64,000 bases of DNA, from positions 1-64,000 of the forward strand of contig NZ_QJSD01000010.1 of NCBI RefSeq assembly GCF_003313245.1, read 5' to 3'. Below the pieces are notes generated by a model, which worked only from the letters and a program-made list of their open reading frames with translations, made no database searches and was not told where the DNA came from. The position numbers and the translations under genes are program-made. This stretch comes from Primorskyibacter marinus (lineage in GTDB: Bacteria > Pseudomonadota > Alphaproteobacteria > Rhodobacterales > Rhodobacteraceae). Positions 26,104 through 35,866 of the stretch are shown piece after piece; the first letter of the stretch is position 1; the number at the start of each line of letters is the position of its first letter.

Positions 26104-27801
26104 TCAGACTGGAAGCCCGACAACAAACCGCGCGCCCGACGGCTCTGAGGTTATATCTGCTTCGGTCGGGCGAATGTTCTCCGCCCAGATAACGCCGTCA
26201 TGCGCCTCTACAATTTGTTTGGAAATTGCCAGCCCGAGACCCGAATTGTTACCGAAATCGCCGTCCGGTCGCTGAGAGTAGAACCGCTTGAATATCTGGG
26301 TCAACGCCTGTTCCGGAATACCTGGCCCGGTATCTTCGACGACGACAAGCACTCTATTCTCTCGTTGTCTTGCCCAGATGCGGATCGCATCACCATCCTC
26401 GCAAAAGCTGATTGCGTTGGTGATGAGATTGACAAAAACCTGCGCAAGACGAGCTTCGAGCCCGTGCAGGTGAATTGGCACGTCCGGCAAATCAACAACA
26501 AACTCGATCCCGCGCTGACGCGCATCCTCGCCCAGAAACTCTGCGAGTGTCCCAAGCGTCTCCAATAAATTGAATTGGATCTCTTCTTCTTTGACCAACT
26601 CGCTGTCCAGCCGGGATGCGTTTGAAATGTCACTGACCAGTCGATCAAGTCTGCGCACGTCGTGTTCGATCACATCGAGCAATTTTTCCTGCTGATCGGC
26701 GCGTTTTGCGACGCGCATTGTGCCGACCGCAGACCGCAATGACGCCAGCGGGTTTTTTATCTCATGCGACACGTCCGCGGCAAATTGTTCATTGCTGTCG
26801 ATCCTGTCGTAAAGCGCCGAAACCATGCCCCGTAAAGCGCCGGAAAGCCTGCCAATCTCGTCCGGTCGCGCGGTAAGGTCGGGAATACGAATGCGTCCGG
26901 TCGTGGCGTTGCGCCGATTGCGTTCGCGACCAAGTTCCGCCGCATCGGCGAGATCAGTCAACGGGGTGGCAATGGTTGAGGCCAGCAACAGACTTAGGCC
27001 GATAGAGACCAGAGTCGCGATAATAAACATCCGGTACATGCGTTCTCGGTCCGCTCGTTCCAGCGCGTCTATCTCGATTTCGGTCCGGACCAGCCCAACC
27101 GCACCAATTCCAAGGCCATTTCGGAAAATCGGGGCGACCACGATGAATCTCTGGCCGCCGTCAGTGCTTAGGATCATCTCGACATCAGACGTGGCGGTCG
27201 CGTCAGTCGCCAAGATCTGTCCTGCGATCATCCGCGTCCGGTCAACAGTAGATATCGGCGGCGCTTCGTCCTCCTGAACCAGGGCCAGCATCCACGACAC
27301 ACTTTTCCCGAGGCGTGAGAGTAACTCGCTGATGACAGGTCTTTCGACAGAATCTTCCGGAGCCATGCCCAAAGTGGCGACACGCTCAGCGATCAACGTC
27401 CCGGCTTGATTAAAAACGTATACTTCAGCACCGTTTCGTCGACTTAGCCCACCCAGAATAGGTTCGATATCGCCTTGATTAAGGGCATCTATGTCAGGTC
27501 TGATCAAATGGGCCTCGAACACGTCGGCAATCAACTCCGCCTCGGCAATGAGGTTCTGGCGACGGAGGCTGGCCCACCCATCGTCTGACGGATTGACATA
27601 CAACAAGCCACCGATAACCACCGTCAAAGCGATCAGGTTGAAAAGGATGATCTTGCGCGTCAAAGGCGAATGTTTGAATGAAAACAATCTACGTCTTGAT
27701 GGACGGATCAATAGTTCAGAAGCAGCGGCATCGTCCGAAACAGCACCATCAGCACGTCGTCCGCCGCTCCTACGTTCCTGGATGCCCTCCGCAAATGTCA
27801 T
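26104..27801 (-). CDS. chvG: Sensor histidine kinase ChvG
   Basis: An inner-membrane kinase of 565 residues, partner of ChvI. One TM helix (IILFNLIALTVVIGGLLY) and a second (MFIIATLVSIGLSLLLAST) enclose a periplasmic sensor domain; then HAMP, the H-box DVSHEIKNPLASLRS, and ATP-binding NLITNAISF, DTGPGIP and GLGLAISKQI. ChvGI systems respond to acid or envelope stress in Rhizobiales. The ATG at 27801 follows GAAGAG; a GTG at 27807 overlaps the chvI stop and is an alternative. Confidence 0.93.
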   Translation of the reverse strand: MTFAEGIQERRSGGRRADGAVSDDAAASELLIRPSRRRLFSFKHSPLTRKIILFNLIALTVVIGGLLYVNPSDDGWASLRRQNLIAEAELIADVFEAHLIRPDIDALNQGDIEPILGGLSRRNGAEVYVFNQAGTLIAERVATLGMAPEDSVERPVISELLSRLGKSVSWMLALVQEDEAPPISTVDRTRMIAGQILATDATATSDVEMILSTDGGQRFIVVAPIFRNGLGIGAVGLVRTEIEIDALERADRERMYRMFIIATLVSIGLSLLLASTIATPLTDLADAAELGRERNRRNATTGRIRIPDLTARPDEIGRLSGALRGMVSALYDRIDSNEQFAADVSHEIKNPLASLRSAVGTMRVAKRADQQEKLLDVIEHDVRRLDRLVSDISNASRLDSELVKEEEIQFNLLETLGTLAEFLGEDARQRGIEFVVDLPDVPIHLHGLEARLAQVFVNLITNAISFCEDGDAIRIWARQRENRVLVVVEDTGPGIPEQALTQIFKRFYSQRPDGDFGNNSGLGLAISKQIVEAHDGVIWAENIRPTEADITSEPSGARFVVGLPV

Positions 27802-27803
27802 AG

Positions 27804-28505
27804 TCACTCTTCATTGTAACGATAGCCAACACCATACAGCGTTTCGATCGCAGAAAAGTCAGCGTCTGCGATCCGCATTTTCTTGCGCAAACGTTTGATG
27901 TGGCTGTCGATGGTGCGATCATCGACATAAACTTGGTCGTCATAGGCCACATCCATAAGTTGATCGCGTGACTTCACGAACCCCGGACGTTGCGCAAGTG
28001 CCTGCAACAACAGAAACTCCGTAACAGTCAGCGCAACATCACGTCCCTTCCACTGTACAGAGTGGCGCATCGGATCCATCGTCAGATTGCCCCGCTCCAT
28101 CAGCTTGGTTTCTTCCGCGTCACCGACAATATCGCTTTCCACGACTTCCTGCCGACGCAACAATGTCCGGATCCGCTCTACCAGAAGCCTTTGACTGAAC
28201 GGCTTTTTCACATAATCGTCCGCGCCCATTCGAAGACCCAGAACCTCGTCGATCTCGTCGTCCTTGGAGGTCAGGAAAATCACCGGCATCGAAGATTTCT
28301 GCCGAACGCGCTGCAACAAATCCATTCCGTCCATGCGAGGCATTTTTATGTCGAACACGGCCATATCGGGAAGTTTCTTACTGAAACCATCCAGCGCTGC
28401 CTGCCCGTCATTATATGTCTCGACCTGGAAACCCTCGGCCTCAAGTGTCATCGCAACCGATGTCAGGATATTTCGATCATCGTCCACCAGCGCGATTCTC
28501 GACAT
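27804..28505 (-). CDS. chvI: Response regulator ChvI
   Basis: A 233-residue OmpR-type regulator: receiver with VDDD, phospho-acceptor Asp52 ([11 protein letters not shown]) and Lys in LTSKDD, then a winged-helix domain ([33 protein letters not shown]). The ATG at 28505 has AAAGGA 9 bp upstream; open frame before it is not coding. It overlaps chvG, giving a ChvI-ChvG operon that runs towards hprK-rapZ-EIIA-HPr. It is divergent from pckA. Confidence 0.95.
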   Translation of the reverse strand: MSRIALVDDDRNILTSVAMTLEAEGFQVETYNDGQAALDGFSKKLPDMAVFDIKMPRMDGMDLLQRVRQKSSMPVIFLTSKDDEIDEVLGLRMGADDYVKKPFSQRLLVERIRTLLRRQEVVESDIVGDAEETKLMERGNLTMDPMRHSVQWKGRDVALTVTEFLLLQALAQRPGFVKSRDQLMDVAYDDQVYVDDRTIDSHIKRLRKKMRIADADFSAIETLYGVGYRYNEE

Positions 28506-28853
28506 TAAACCATTCCTTTCACTGCCCATTTTGCAGCCTCTTCTGCGACCGCATGCATACCAGTCCGCGCCACACACCGCACACGCGAATCATCTGTGCC
28601 CTGACCTTCCAGTTGTCGTGAGAAAACCTTACCAATCCCTTAATTTCCGACGTTCAAAAACCAGCCACGCAAGATGATTGCGCTAAACACTCCTTGGTTG
28701 CGCTAACTGTGCGTTTGCGTCCTGTTCACGACATAATTTGGCATGATAAGGACGGCCTTGCCCCCTGCGCTCTGCGGGGGATGGCGCGCATAAGAAGCTT
28801 GGCGCCACGTCTGCAAATCGCCGCGTCTCGTGCGGCTACAGGAGCTTGGAAAA
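28506..28853. other. Divergent chvI/pckA intergenic region
   Basis: 348 bp between two divergent genes. It contains two TTGCGCTAA boxes (see separate entry) and, nearer pckA, an AT-rich ACATAATTTGG stretch that could be part of a promoter. I see no small gene in it. Confidence 0.7.
28678..28706. promoter_or_regulatory. Tandem TTGCGCTAA boxes upstream of pckA
   Basis: Two 9-bp copies (28678-28686 and 28698-28706) are spaced 20 bp apart in the chvI-pckA gap, 148-176 bp before the pckA ATG. The second copy extends to GCGCTAAC, the right half of the GTTAGCGCTAAC site attributed to CceR, which controls gluconeogenic genes in Rhodobacter. The phasing suggests cooperative binding. Confidence 0.45.
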
Positions 28854-30452
28854 ATGACATTTGGACGGGTGAACCCGCAATTCCGCCTTGACGATCAGGG
28901 GATCAAGGGGCTGGGCAATGTCTATTACAATCTTATGGAGCCTGCGCTGATTGAAGCTGCTCTCAAACGTGACGAAGGGACTTTGGGTGAAGGTGGCACT
29001 TTTCTGGTGACAACGGGCAAGTTCACCGGACGGTCGCCCTTGGACAAACATGTGGTAAAAACCGACAGCGTCGCGGATAAGATCTGGTGGGACAACAACA
29101 AGGCAATGTCGCCCGAAGGGTTTTCTGCCCTGCTTGCCGATATGCTGGAGCATATGAAGGGCCGCGACTATTTCGTGCAGGACCTCGTTGCCGGCGCAGA
29201 TCCCGCGCATTCCGTCGATGTCCGAATGGTCACGGAACTGGCATGGCACGGACTGTTCATCCGGCACATGCTGCGCCGCCCGGATCGTGACGAACTGGAC
29301 GACTTCACCGCTGACTTCACCATCATCAACTGCCCCAGCTTCAAGGCCGATCCGGCGCGGCATAATTGCCGGACCGAAACCGTGATCGCGCTAAATATGG
29401 ACGCCAAGATGATCCTGATTGGCGGCACGGAATACGCCGGTGAGAACAAGAAGTCCGTGTTTACTTTGCTGAACTACCTTCTGCCGGAAAAAAATATCAT
29501 GCCGATGCATTGCTCGGCAAACCATGCGCCGGGCAATCCGGTCGATGCAGCAATATTCTTCGGCCTGTCCGGGACCGGGAAAACGACGCTTTCGGCGGAT
29601 CCCAGCCGTGTGCTGATCGGTGATGATGAACATGGCTGGTCGGATCGCGGCACGTTCAACTTTGAAGGCGGCTGCTACGCCAAGACGATCAACCTCAGCC
29701 AGGAAGCCGAGCCAGAGATTTACGCAACCACCAAGAAATTCGGCACCGTGATCGAAAATATGGTGTTCGACCCCGAAACGTTCGAGCTGGATTTCAACGA
29801 CGACAGCCTTACAGCCAATATGCGCTGCGCCTATCCGCTCGAATACATCTCCAATGCCAGCGCCAACGCGATGGGCGGTCATCCCAAGAATATCATCATG
29901 CTGACTTGCGACGCATTCGGTGTACTTCCGCCGATTGCACGGCTGACGCCTGCGCAGGCGATGTATCACTTCCTGTCCGGTTTCACGTCCAAGGTCGCGG
30001 GTACGGAACGCGGCGTGACAGAGCCAGAGCCCACATTCTCGACCTGTTTCGGGGCGCCCTTCATGCCGCGCCGCCCAGAAGTGTATGGCAACCTGCTGCG
30101 CGACAAGATCGCCAAGCACGGTGCAACCTGCTGGCTGGTCAATACCGGCTGGACCGGCGGTGCCTACGGAACCGGCAGCCGGATGCCGATCAAGGCAACC
30201 CGCGCGCTCCTGTCCTCGGCGCTTGATGCCTCTTTGGCCGACGCCGAATTCCGCAAGGATCCGAATTTCGGCTTCGAAGTACCCGTCTCTGTTCCAGGCG
30301 TGGCCGAGGTGTTGCTGGACCCGCGCCGCACATGGGAAGACGCGCAAGCCTATGACGTTCAGGCCGCGAAGCTGGTTCACATGTTTGCCGAGAATTTTGC
30401 GCAATATGTGCCGTATATTGACGATGACGTAAAAGCCGCCGCCATCGGCTGA
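28854..30452 (+). CDS. pckA: Phosphoenolpyruvate carboxykinase (ATP)
   Basis: Converts oxaloacetate and ATP to PEP and CO2, the entry to gluconeogenesis. 532 residues. Seen: the P-loop [12 protein letters not shown], the metal-binding [20 protein letters not shown], and the oxaloacetate-binding segment at the N-terminus ([14 protein letters not shown]). I chose the ATG at 28854, 9 bp after CAGGAG. The gene is followed by a good terminator. Its place opposite ChvI is conserved in alphaproteobacteria and fits control of carbon flux. Confidence 0.97.
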   Translation: MTFGRVNPQFRLDDQGIKGLGNVYYNLMEPALIEAALKRDEGTLGEGGTFLVTTGKFTGRSPLDKHVVKTDSVADKIWWDNNKAMSPEGFSALLADMLEHMKGRDYFVQDLVAGADPAHSVDVRMVTELAWHGLFIRHMLRRPDRDELDDFTADFTIINCPSFKADPARHNCRTETVIALNMDAKMILIGGTEYAGENKKSVFTLLNYLLPEKNIMPMHCSANHAPGNPVDAAIFFGLSGTGKTTLSADPSRVLIGDDEHGWSDRGTFNFEGGCYAKTINLSQEAEPEIYATTKKFGTVIENMVFDPETFELDFNDDSLTANMRCAYPLEYISNASANAMGGHPKNIIMLTCDAFGVLPPIARLTPAQAMYHFLSGFTSKVAGTERGVTEPEPTFSTCFGAPFMPRRPEVYGNLLRDKIAKHGATCWLVNTGWTGGAYGTGSRMPIKATRALLSSALDASLADAEFRKDPNFGFEVPVSVPGVAEVLLDPRRTWEDAQAYDVQAAKLVHMFAENFAQYVPYIDDDVKAAAIG

Positions 30453-30476
30453 CGAGTCCTCTATCGCGAATGACAG

Positions 30477-30506
30477 GAGCGCCCGAGAGATCCTTGGGCG
30501 CTCTTT
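30477..30506 (+). terminator. Rho-independent terminator of pckA
   Basis: GAGCGCCC (30477-30484) pairs with GGGCGCTC (30496-30503) across an 11-nt loop and is followed by TTT, 24 bp after the pckA stop. Transcripts from the convergent TSUP gene could also end here. Confidence 0.75.
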
Positions 30507-30527
30507 CCTATTTCGCGGCAAGGCCCG

Positions 30528-31298
30528 TTACGCGAACAACCCGCGGCGCAGCAGGTTCAGACCGGCAATCAGCAGCACAACCAGTGTCGCCTGCCGGAAT
30601 GCCGCCTGGTTGATGCGGTCCTGCACCTTGGCACCGACATACATCGCGATCACACAGGGTGGCACAAGTATCAGCGAGAACCAGAATGTCGTTGCATTCA
30701 GCACGCCAGACCCGACATGCGCAGCAAACAGCGCGACAGCCCCGACAGCGTAGATCACCCCCTGAACGCGGACATGTTCACGCTTTTCCGTGTCCAGCGC
30801 CGTCAGATACGCGATTGTTGGTGGCCCCCAGACCCCGGACAGCCCGCCAATGACCCCGGCGAAACCGCCTACAACAAGTTCGATCATTTGTGATGGCCCG
30901 CGCGCCAGCCGCAACGGCACGCCGGCCAGCTGCAAGATCGCAAACAGCGTGATCGGAACGCCGATGATCAGCAGCATGACCTTTATCGGCAACACGCGCA
31001 CAAACTGGGCGGAAAGCAGCAGCATCACCAGCATGGCAAGCAGAAAGACCCGGTAACGCGACACCGATTGCATTGCGGCGCGCGGACCATGTCGCAGCGC
31101 CTGCATGCCGTTCGTCACCAGCGTCGGCAAAATCAACCCGGCCAAGGCAAGCTCTGGCGATGCGAAGCTGCCAATCCCCGATATCAGGATCATCGGCAAG
31201 GCAAAGCCGACCAGCCCCTTGACCAGTCCCGCGACCACTGCCACCGCCAATGCACCTGCCAGTTGGGCAGGTGACATGAGATCGAAAATCACCTCCAT
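30528..31298 (-). CDS. TSUP/TauE-SafE family membrane exporter
   Basis: A polytopic inner-membrane protein of about 257 residues with some eight hydrophobic helices. Typical family features are the N-terminal GLVKGLVGFALPMILISG and the mid-protein repeat VGGFAGVIGGLSGVWGPP. Members export sulfite, sulfonates or other organic anions; no sulfur gene lies next to it, so substrate is open. Start is uncertain: ATG at 31298 (taken), or ATG at 31277 with GGAGG 14 bp upstream, or 31313. Confidence 0.85.
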   Translation of the reverse strand: MEVIFDLMSPAQLAGALAVAVVAGLVKGLVGFALPMILISGIGSFASPELALAGLILPTLVTNGMQALRHGPRAAMQSVSRYRVFLLAMLVMLLLSAQFVRVLPIKVMLLIIGVPITLFAILQLAGVPLRLARGPSQMIELVVGGFAGVIGGLSGVWGPPTIAYLTALDTEKREHVRVQGVIYAVGAVALFAAHVGSGVLNATTFWFSLILVPPCVIAMYVGAKVQDRINQAAFRQATLVVLLIAGLNLLRRGLFA

Positions 31299-31387
31299 AA
31301 TTGCCGATAACATGCTGCACTCTGAATTACAGGAATATTTGGATGCGTAACTATTGAACAATATGGACCATGGTTTAGGTATTTTTG

Positions 31388-31404
31388 TTGCGCTGCATGC
31401 GCAA
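31388..31404. promoter_or_regulatory. Palindrome upstream of mcd
   Basis: TTGCGC-TGCAT-GCGCAA, a perfect 6-bp inverted repeat flanked by T5 and A-rich arms, ends 39 bp before the mcd ATG. The TTGC/GCAA arms recall sites bound by short-chain acyl-CoA regulators (RamB/PccR type) of Rhodobacterales, but this link is a guess. Confidence 0.35.
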
Positions 31405-31443
31405 AAAGATTATGCCGTAGCGCAGAAAAGAAGGATGTGAATC

Positions 31444-33129
31444 ATGGCCCATGACGGACAGGACCTGACGATGACCGACTCGATCTTGCTTCCCGACCTG
31501 CTCACACTGACCGGTGCGACCGTCGAACCCGTTGCGCAGGTTTTCGAGACCGCGCGCGCGGCTCTGCGCGAGCGGGTAAGCCAAGACGGGCGCGTTTCCG
31601 GCGCACGGGTTGAGGCCAATCAAAACGCCACCCACGGGCTTGCCTGGCTTGCGACCTATTCCGAAGCCCTGCGCCAGATGCAAAAATGGGCGGAACGGCT
31701 GCAAACGGACGGAAAATTTGGCGAGATCGAGCAATTGATCCACCAGATTGCCTTTGGCGAGTACCTCAATCAGATCATCGGCGGCATTCCGATGAGTCAG
31801 GGCGAAATCTCGCGCACCGGGGATCTTGGCCTTTCCCGCGATGACCTTGATCCACTGTCCACGCCACAGATCGAAACGCTGACCCAAAAGGGCAATAGTC
31901 AGGCGGCACGTTCCCGTCTCGTGGAATTGATGCAAGAGCAGTCGGCCAACATCACCTTCGGTGCATCGGGGCTTGAGGACGAGCTGGAGATGATCCGCGA
32001 GCAATTCCGTCGCTTTGCCGTTGATCGGGTCGAACCGCATGCTCATGACTGGCATCTCAAGGATGAGCTGATCCCGATGGAAATCATCGAGGAACTGGCG
32101 GAGATGGGCGTTTTTGGCCTGACCATCCCAGAGGAACATGGCGGGCTGGGTCTGTCCAAGGCCTCGATGGTAGTGGTGTCCGAAGAACTGTCGCGTGGCT
32201 ATATCGGCGTTGGCAGCCTTGGCACCCGATCCGAGATCGCGGCAGAGCTGATCCTGTGCGGCGGCACCGATGCGCAGAAAGAAAGCTGGCTGCCCCGCAT
32301 CGCCAGCGGAGAGATCCTGCCCACGGCCGTGTTTACCGAACCCAATACCGGGTCCGACCTTGGCGCGCTGCGCACCCGTGCTGTCAAGGACGGCGATGAA
32401 TACCGTGTGACGGGCAACAAGACCTGGATCACCCATGCCGCACGCACCCATGTGATGACGCTGCTGGCCCGCACCGATCCTGCGTCAACCGATCACCGTG
32501 GTCTGTCCATGTTCCTGGCCGAGAAACCCCCCGGCACGGATGAGGCCCCCTTCCCCACCGAAGGCATGACCGGCGGCGAGATCGAGGTTCTGGGCTATCG
32601 CGGGATGAAGGAGTATGAACTCGCCTTCGACAACTTCTGCGTCAAGAAAGAAAACCTTCTGGGCGGCGAGGAAGGCAAGGGTTTCAAGCAGTTGATGGAA
32701 ACCTTCGAATCTGCTCGGATCCAGACCGCCGCCCGCGCCATCGGCGTTGCGCAGGCCGCTTTGGACGTGTCGATGCGCTACGCGCAGGACCGCAAGCAAT
32801 TCGGCAAATCGCTGATCAACTTCCCGCGCGTGTCGGGTAAGCTGGCGATGATGGCGGTCGAGATCACGGTCGCACGGCAGTTGACCTATTTTTCCGCTTG
32901 GGAAAAGGACCACGGTCACCGCTGCGATCTGGAGGCTGGAATGGCGAAGCTGCTGGGCGCGCGTGTCGCTTGGGCTGCTGCCGATAATGGCTTGCAGATC
33001 CACGGCGGCAACGGCTTCGCGCTGGAATACTCCATCAGCCGCATCCTGTGCGACGCGCGCATCCTGAATATATTCGAGGGCGCGGCAGAGATTCAGGCGC
33101 AGGTCATCGCGCGCCGACTGCTTGGCTGA
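31444..33129 (+). CDS. mcd: (2S)-methylsuccinyl-CoA dehydrogenase
   Basis: Oxidises (2S)-methylsuccinyl-CoA to mesaconyl-CoA in the ethylmalonyl-CoA pathway for acetate assimilation. At 561 residues it carries an extra N-terminal domain of about 150 residues (LLTLTGATVEPVAQVFETAR...) ahead of a normal acyl-CoA dehydrogenase. That extension is the mark of Mcd. ACAD signatures: EPNTGSDLGALRT, GVAQAALDVSMRYAQDRKQFG, QIHGGNGFALEYSISRILCDARI. Electrons should go to EtfAB. AGAAGGA precedes the ATG; a strong terminator follows. Confidence 0.93.
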   Translation: MAHDGQDLTMTDSILLPDLLTLTGATVEPVAQVFETARAALRERVSQDGRVSGARVEANQNATHGLAWLATYSEALRQMQKWAERLQTDGKFGEIEQLIHQIAFGEYLNQIIGGIPMSQGEISRTGDLGLSRDDLDPLSTPQIETLTQKGNSQAARSRLVELMQEQSANITFGASGLEDELEMIREQFRRFAVDRVEPHAHDWHLKDELIPMEIIEELAEMGVFGLTIPEEHGGLGLSKASMVVVSEELSRGYIGVGSLGTRSEIAAELILCGGTDAQKESWLPRIASGEILPTAVFTEPNTGSDLGALRTRAVKDGDEYRVTGNKTWITHAARTHVMTLLARTDPASTDHRGLSMFLAEKPPGTDEAPFPTEGMTGGEIEVLGYRGMKEYELAFDNFCVKKENLLGGEEGKGFKQLMETFESARIQTAARAIGVAQAALDVSMRYAQDRKQFGKSLINFPRVSGKLAMMAVEITVARQLTYFSAWEKDHGHRCDLEAGMAKLLGARVAWAAADNGLQIHGGNGFALEYSISRILCDARILNIFEGAAEIQAQVIARRLLG

Positions 33130-33152
33130 AATCTGGACGACAACACCAAAAG

Positions 33153-33178
33153 AAGGCGGCGTCATTCGGCGCCGCCTT
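33153..33178 (+). terminator. Terminator hairpin after mcd
   Basis: Perfect 9-bp stem AAGGCGGCG / CGCCGCCTT with an 8-nt loop, 24 bp past the mcd stop; CCTTGTTT follows. It is symmetrical enough to serve the convergent gene as well. Confidence 0.7.
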
Positions 33179-33223
33179 CCTTGTTTCTGGCCCCTTCCCT
33201 AGAGCCCGCAACGCATTTTGTGG

Positions 33224-35722
33224 TCAGCCGTCCTTTCGGATCGTGGCGTTTGTCGGATCATAGGGGCTGTCCTCGGTAATCTCGGCATCCCACAGCTTGT
33301 CGAACATCTTGACCTTCAGCATTGTGCCGGGTTCCGCAAGATCGGGACGCACATAGCCCATGCCGATGGATTTGCCGAAACTCACCGAATAACCGCCCGA
33401 GGTCAGCCGCCCGACCCGCGTTTCACCATCATACAACGCCTCGCGGCCCCAAGGATCGGCATCTTCCGGCCCGTCAATCAGCAATGTCACGCATTTTGAC
33501 CGCACCCCGATTTCCTGCATGGCGTCCTTGCCATGAAACTCCTTCGACAGGTCGATGAAGCGCGGCAGATCGGCCTCCATCGGAGTGGCATCGCGGCCCA
33601 GTTCGGTCCCAAAGGCGCGATAGCTTTTTTCCTGACGCAGCCAGTTCTGGGCCCGTGCGCCGACCAGCCTCATCCCGTGTTCCTCGCCCGCTTTCATCAG
33701 CAAGTCCCACAGGTAGGTCTGCATCTCGATCGGGTGGTGCAGTTCCCAGCCCAGTTCGCCGGTATAGGCGACACGGATCGCGCGAACCGGACACATCTTC
33801 AACTCTATCTCGCGCATCGTCAGCCACGGGAACCGCTTGTTGGACAAGACGGTTTCCGGCTCTGCATCGCAGATAAGCTGGTTGAGAACGTCGCGCGTTT
33901 TCGGACCTGCAATGGCGAAGACCCCCCATTGGGTCGTCACATCCTGAATTTCGATATAGCCAAACTCTGCCGCCTTATCCTCGGCCGCCTTGCGCAGATA
34001 ATCGGAATCGTAGGCCGTCCATGCACCGGCGGACACGAGGTAATATTCATCCTGGGCCAGCCGCACGATTGTGTATTCCGTGCGCGTCGTGCCTGCCCCG
34101 GTCAGCGCATAGGTCAGGTTGATACGCCCGACCTTCGGCAACCTGTTGCATGTGAACCAGTCAAGGAACTGCGTCGCGCCCGGCCCTTTGACGACATGTT
34201 TGGTGAACGCCGTGGCGTCGATCAGGCCGACGCCCTCGCGGATCGCCCTGGCCTCTTCGACGGCATATTGCCACCAACCGCCACGGCGGAAGGAATTTGT
34301 GCTTTCATCGAAATCCTCCGGCGCATCCACTGGGCCGTAGTAGTTCGGGCGTTCCCAGCCATTGACCTGACCGAACTGCGCCCCAAGCGCCTTTTGGCGA
34401 TCATAGGCAGGGGCGGTGCGCAGCGGGCGGGCGGCAGGACGCTCTTCATCCGGCCAGTGCAGTTTCAACAGGAAAGGATAGGTTTCCTCGTTTTTCACCG
34501 TCGCATATTCCGAGGTCATCCAGGACCCGTAGCGCTTGGGGTCTAGCGAGGCCATGTCGATATCCGCTTCGCCCTCTACCATCAGCTGCGCAAGGTAATA
34601 CCCTGCACCACCGCCTGCGGTGATCCCGAACGAAAACCCCTCGGCCAGCCACATATTGCGAAGCCCCGGCGCTGGCCCCAGCAGCGGGTTGCCATCGGGC
34701 GTGTAGCAGATCGGGCCGTTGAAATCGTCCTTAAGGCCGACCTCTTCGGTGGACGGAATGCGGTGGATGAAATCCATGTATTCCTGCTCGATCCGCTCCA
34801 GATTCAGCGGGAAAAGGTCGGCGCGGAAACTGTCGGGCACGCCGTAGCGGAACCGCGCGGGCGCGCCGTCCTCATACGGCCCCAAGATCCAGCCGCCGCG
34901 CTCCTCGCGCACATACCAGCGCGCATCGACATCACGCAGCACCGGATGCTCGCCATTGGTCTTGCGCCATTCTACCAAAGCCGGATCCGGCTCTGTCACG
35001 ATGAACTGATGCTCGATGGGAATTGCAGGCGTCTTGATCCCCAGCAGCCGCGCCGTGCGCTGCGCATGGTTGCCCGTGGCCGTCACCACATGCTCGGCAT
35101 GGATCACCCTCTGCTCGTCCGAAGCGACAAGGTTGCCGCCCCGCTCGACCATCTTCGTGACCGTCACATCCCAGTGGTCGCCGGTCCATTCGTAGCCATC
35201 CACCTGCCACTTGCGTTCGATCGTGACACCGCGCTGCCGCGCGCCCTTTGCCATCGCCATGGTCACATCGGCGGGGTTGATATAGCCGTCGGTGGGATGG
35301 AAGATCGCGCCTTTCAGATCCTCGGTACGCACCAGCGGCCAACGCTCCTTGATCTGGGCCGGTGTCATCCACTCATAGGGCACGTCCACGGTTTCCGCCG
35401 TGGTGGCATAGAGCATGTATTCGTCCATCCGCTCCTGGCTTTGGGCCATGCGCAGGTTGCCGACGACCGAGAAACCGGCATTCAGCCCGGTCTCTGCCTC
35501 CAGTGTCTTGTAGAACCTGATCGAATAGTCGTGGATATGGGTCGAGGCATAGGACATGTTGAAATAGGGCAGCAAGCCCGCCGCATGCCATGTCGATCCG
35601 CTGGTCAATTCGTCCCGTTCCAGCAGCATCACATCGGTCCAGCCGGCACGGGCCAGATGATAGGCGATTGACGTGCCCACGGCGCCACCGCCGACGACCA
35701 GAGCTTTGACATGCGTTTTCAA
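33224..35722 (-). CDS. FAD-dependent oxidoreductase with GcvT domain (dimethylglycine dehydrogenase-like)
   Basis: An 832-residue fusion. The N-terminal DAO-type domain has VVGGGAVGTSIAYHLARAGW and TSGSTWHAAGLLP, where His46 matches the covalent-FAD His of dimethylglycine dehydrogenase. The second half is a GcvT/folate-binding aminomethyltransferase domain. The family demethylates dimethylglycine, sarcosine or related N-methyl compounds, passing the one-carbon unit to tetrahydrofolate and electrons to ETF. Exact substrate is uncertain; several paralogues are normal in roseobacters. The start is TTG with AAGGGAG 7 bp upstream. Confidence 0.88.
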   Translation of the reverse strand: MKTHVKALVVGGGAVGTSIAYHLARAGWTDVMLLERDELTSGSTWHAAGLLPYFNMSYASTHIHDYSIRFYKTLEAETGLNAGFSVVGNLRMAQSQERMDEYMLYATTAETVDVPYEWMTPAQIKERWPLVRTEDLKGAIFHPTDGYINPADVTMAMAKGARQRGVTIERKWQVDGYEWTGDHWDVTVTKMVERGGNLVASDEQRVIHAEHVVTATGNHAQRTARLLGIKTPAIPIEHQFIVTEPDPALVEWRKTNGEHPVLRDVDARWYVREERGGWILGPYEDGAPARFRYGVPDSFRADLFPLNLERIEQEYMDFIHRIPSTEEVGLKDDFNGPICYTPDGNPLLGPAPGLRNMWLAEGFSFGITAGGGAGYYLAQLMVEGEADIDMASLDPKRYGSWMTSEYATVKNEETYPFLLKLHWPDEERPAARPLRTAPAYDRQKALGAQFGQVNGWERPNYYGPVDAPEDFDESTNSFRRGGWWQYAVEEARAIREGVGLIDATAFTKHVVKGPGATQFLDWFTCNRLPKVGRINLTYALTGAGTTRTEYTIVRLAQDEYYLVSAGAWTAYDSDYLRKAAEDKAAEFGYIEIQDVTTQWGVFAIAGPKTRDVLNQLICDAEPETVLSNKRFPWLTMREIELKMCPVRAIRVAYTGELGWELHHPIEMQTYLWDLLMKAGEEHGMRLVGARAQNWLRQEKSYRAFGTELGRDATPMEADLPRFIDLSKEFHGKDAMQEIGVRSKCVTLLIDGPEDADPWGREALYDGETRVGRLTSGGYSVSFGKSIGMGYVRPDLAEPGTMLKVKMFDKLWDAEITEDSPYDPTNATIRKDG

Positions 35723-35866
35723 CGGACGACTCCCTTATCCACCTGTTGCTTGCATAAGACGTAAAATATCGGCCTTCCGCATGGGGCATCCGACACAATC
35801 CGGCTTGAATGCGACAGGGGACGGATTAGCGGCATTCCGGGCTGGCAGAGGCTGTGGCTTTCGCGA

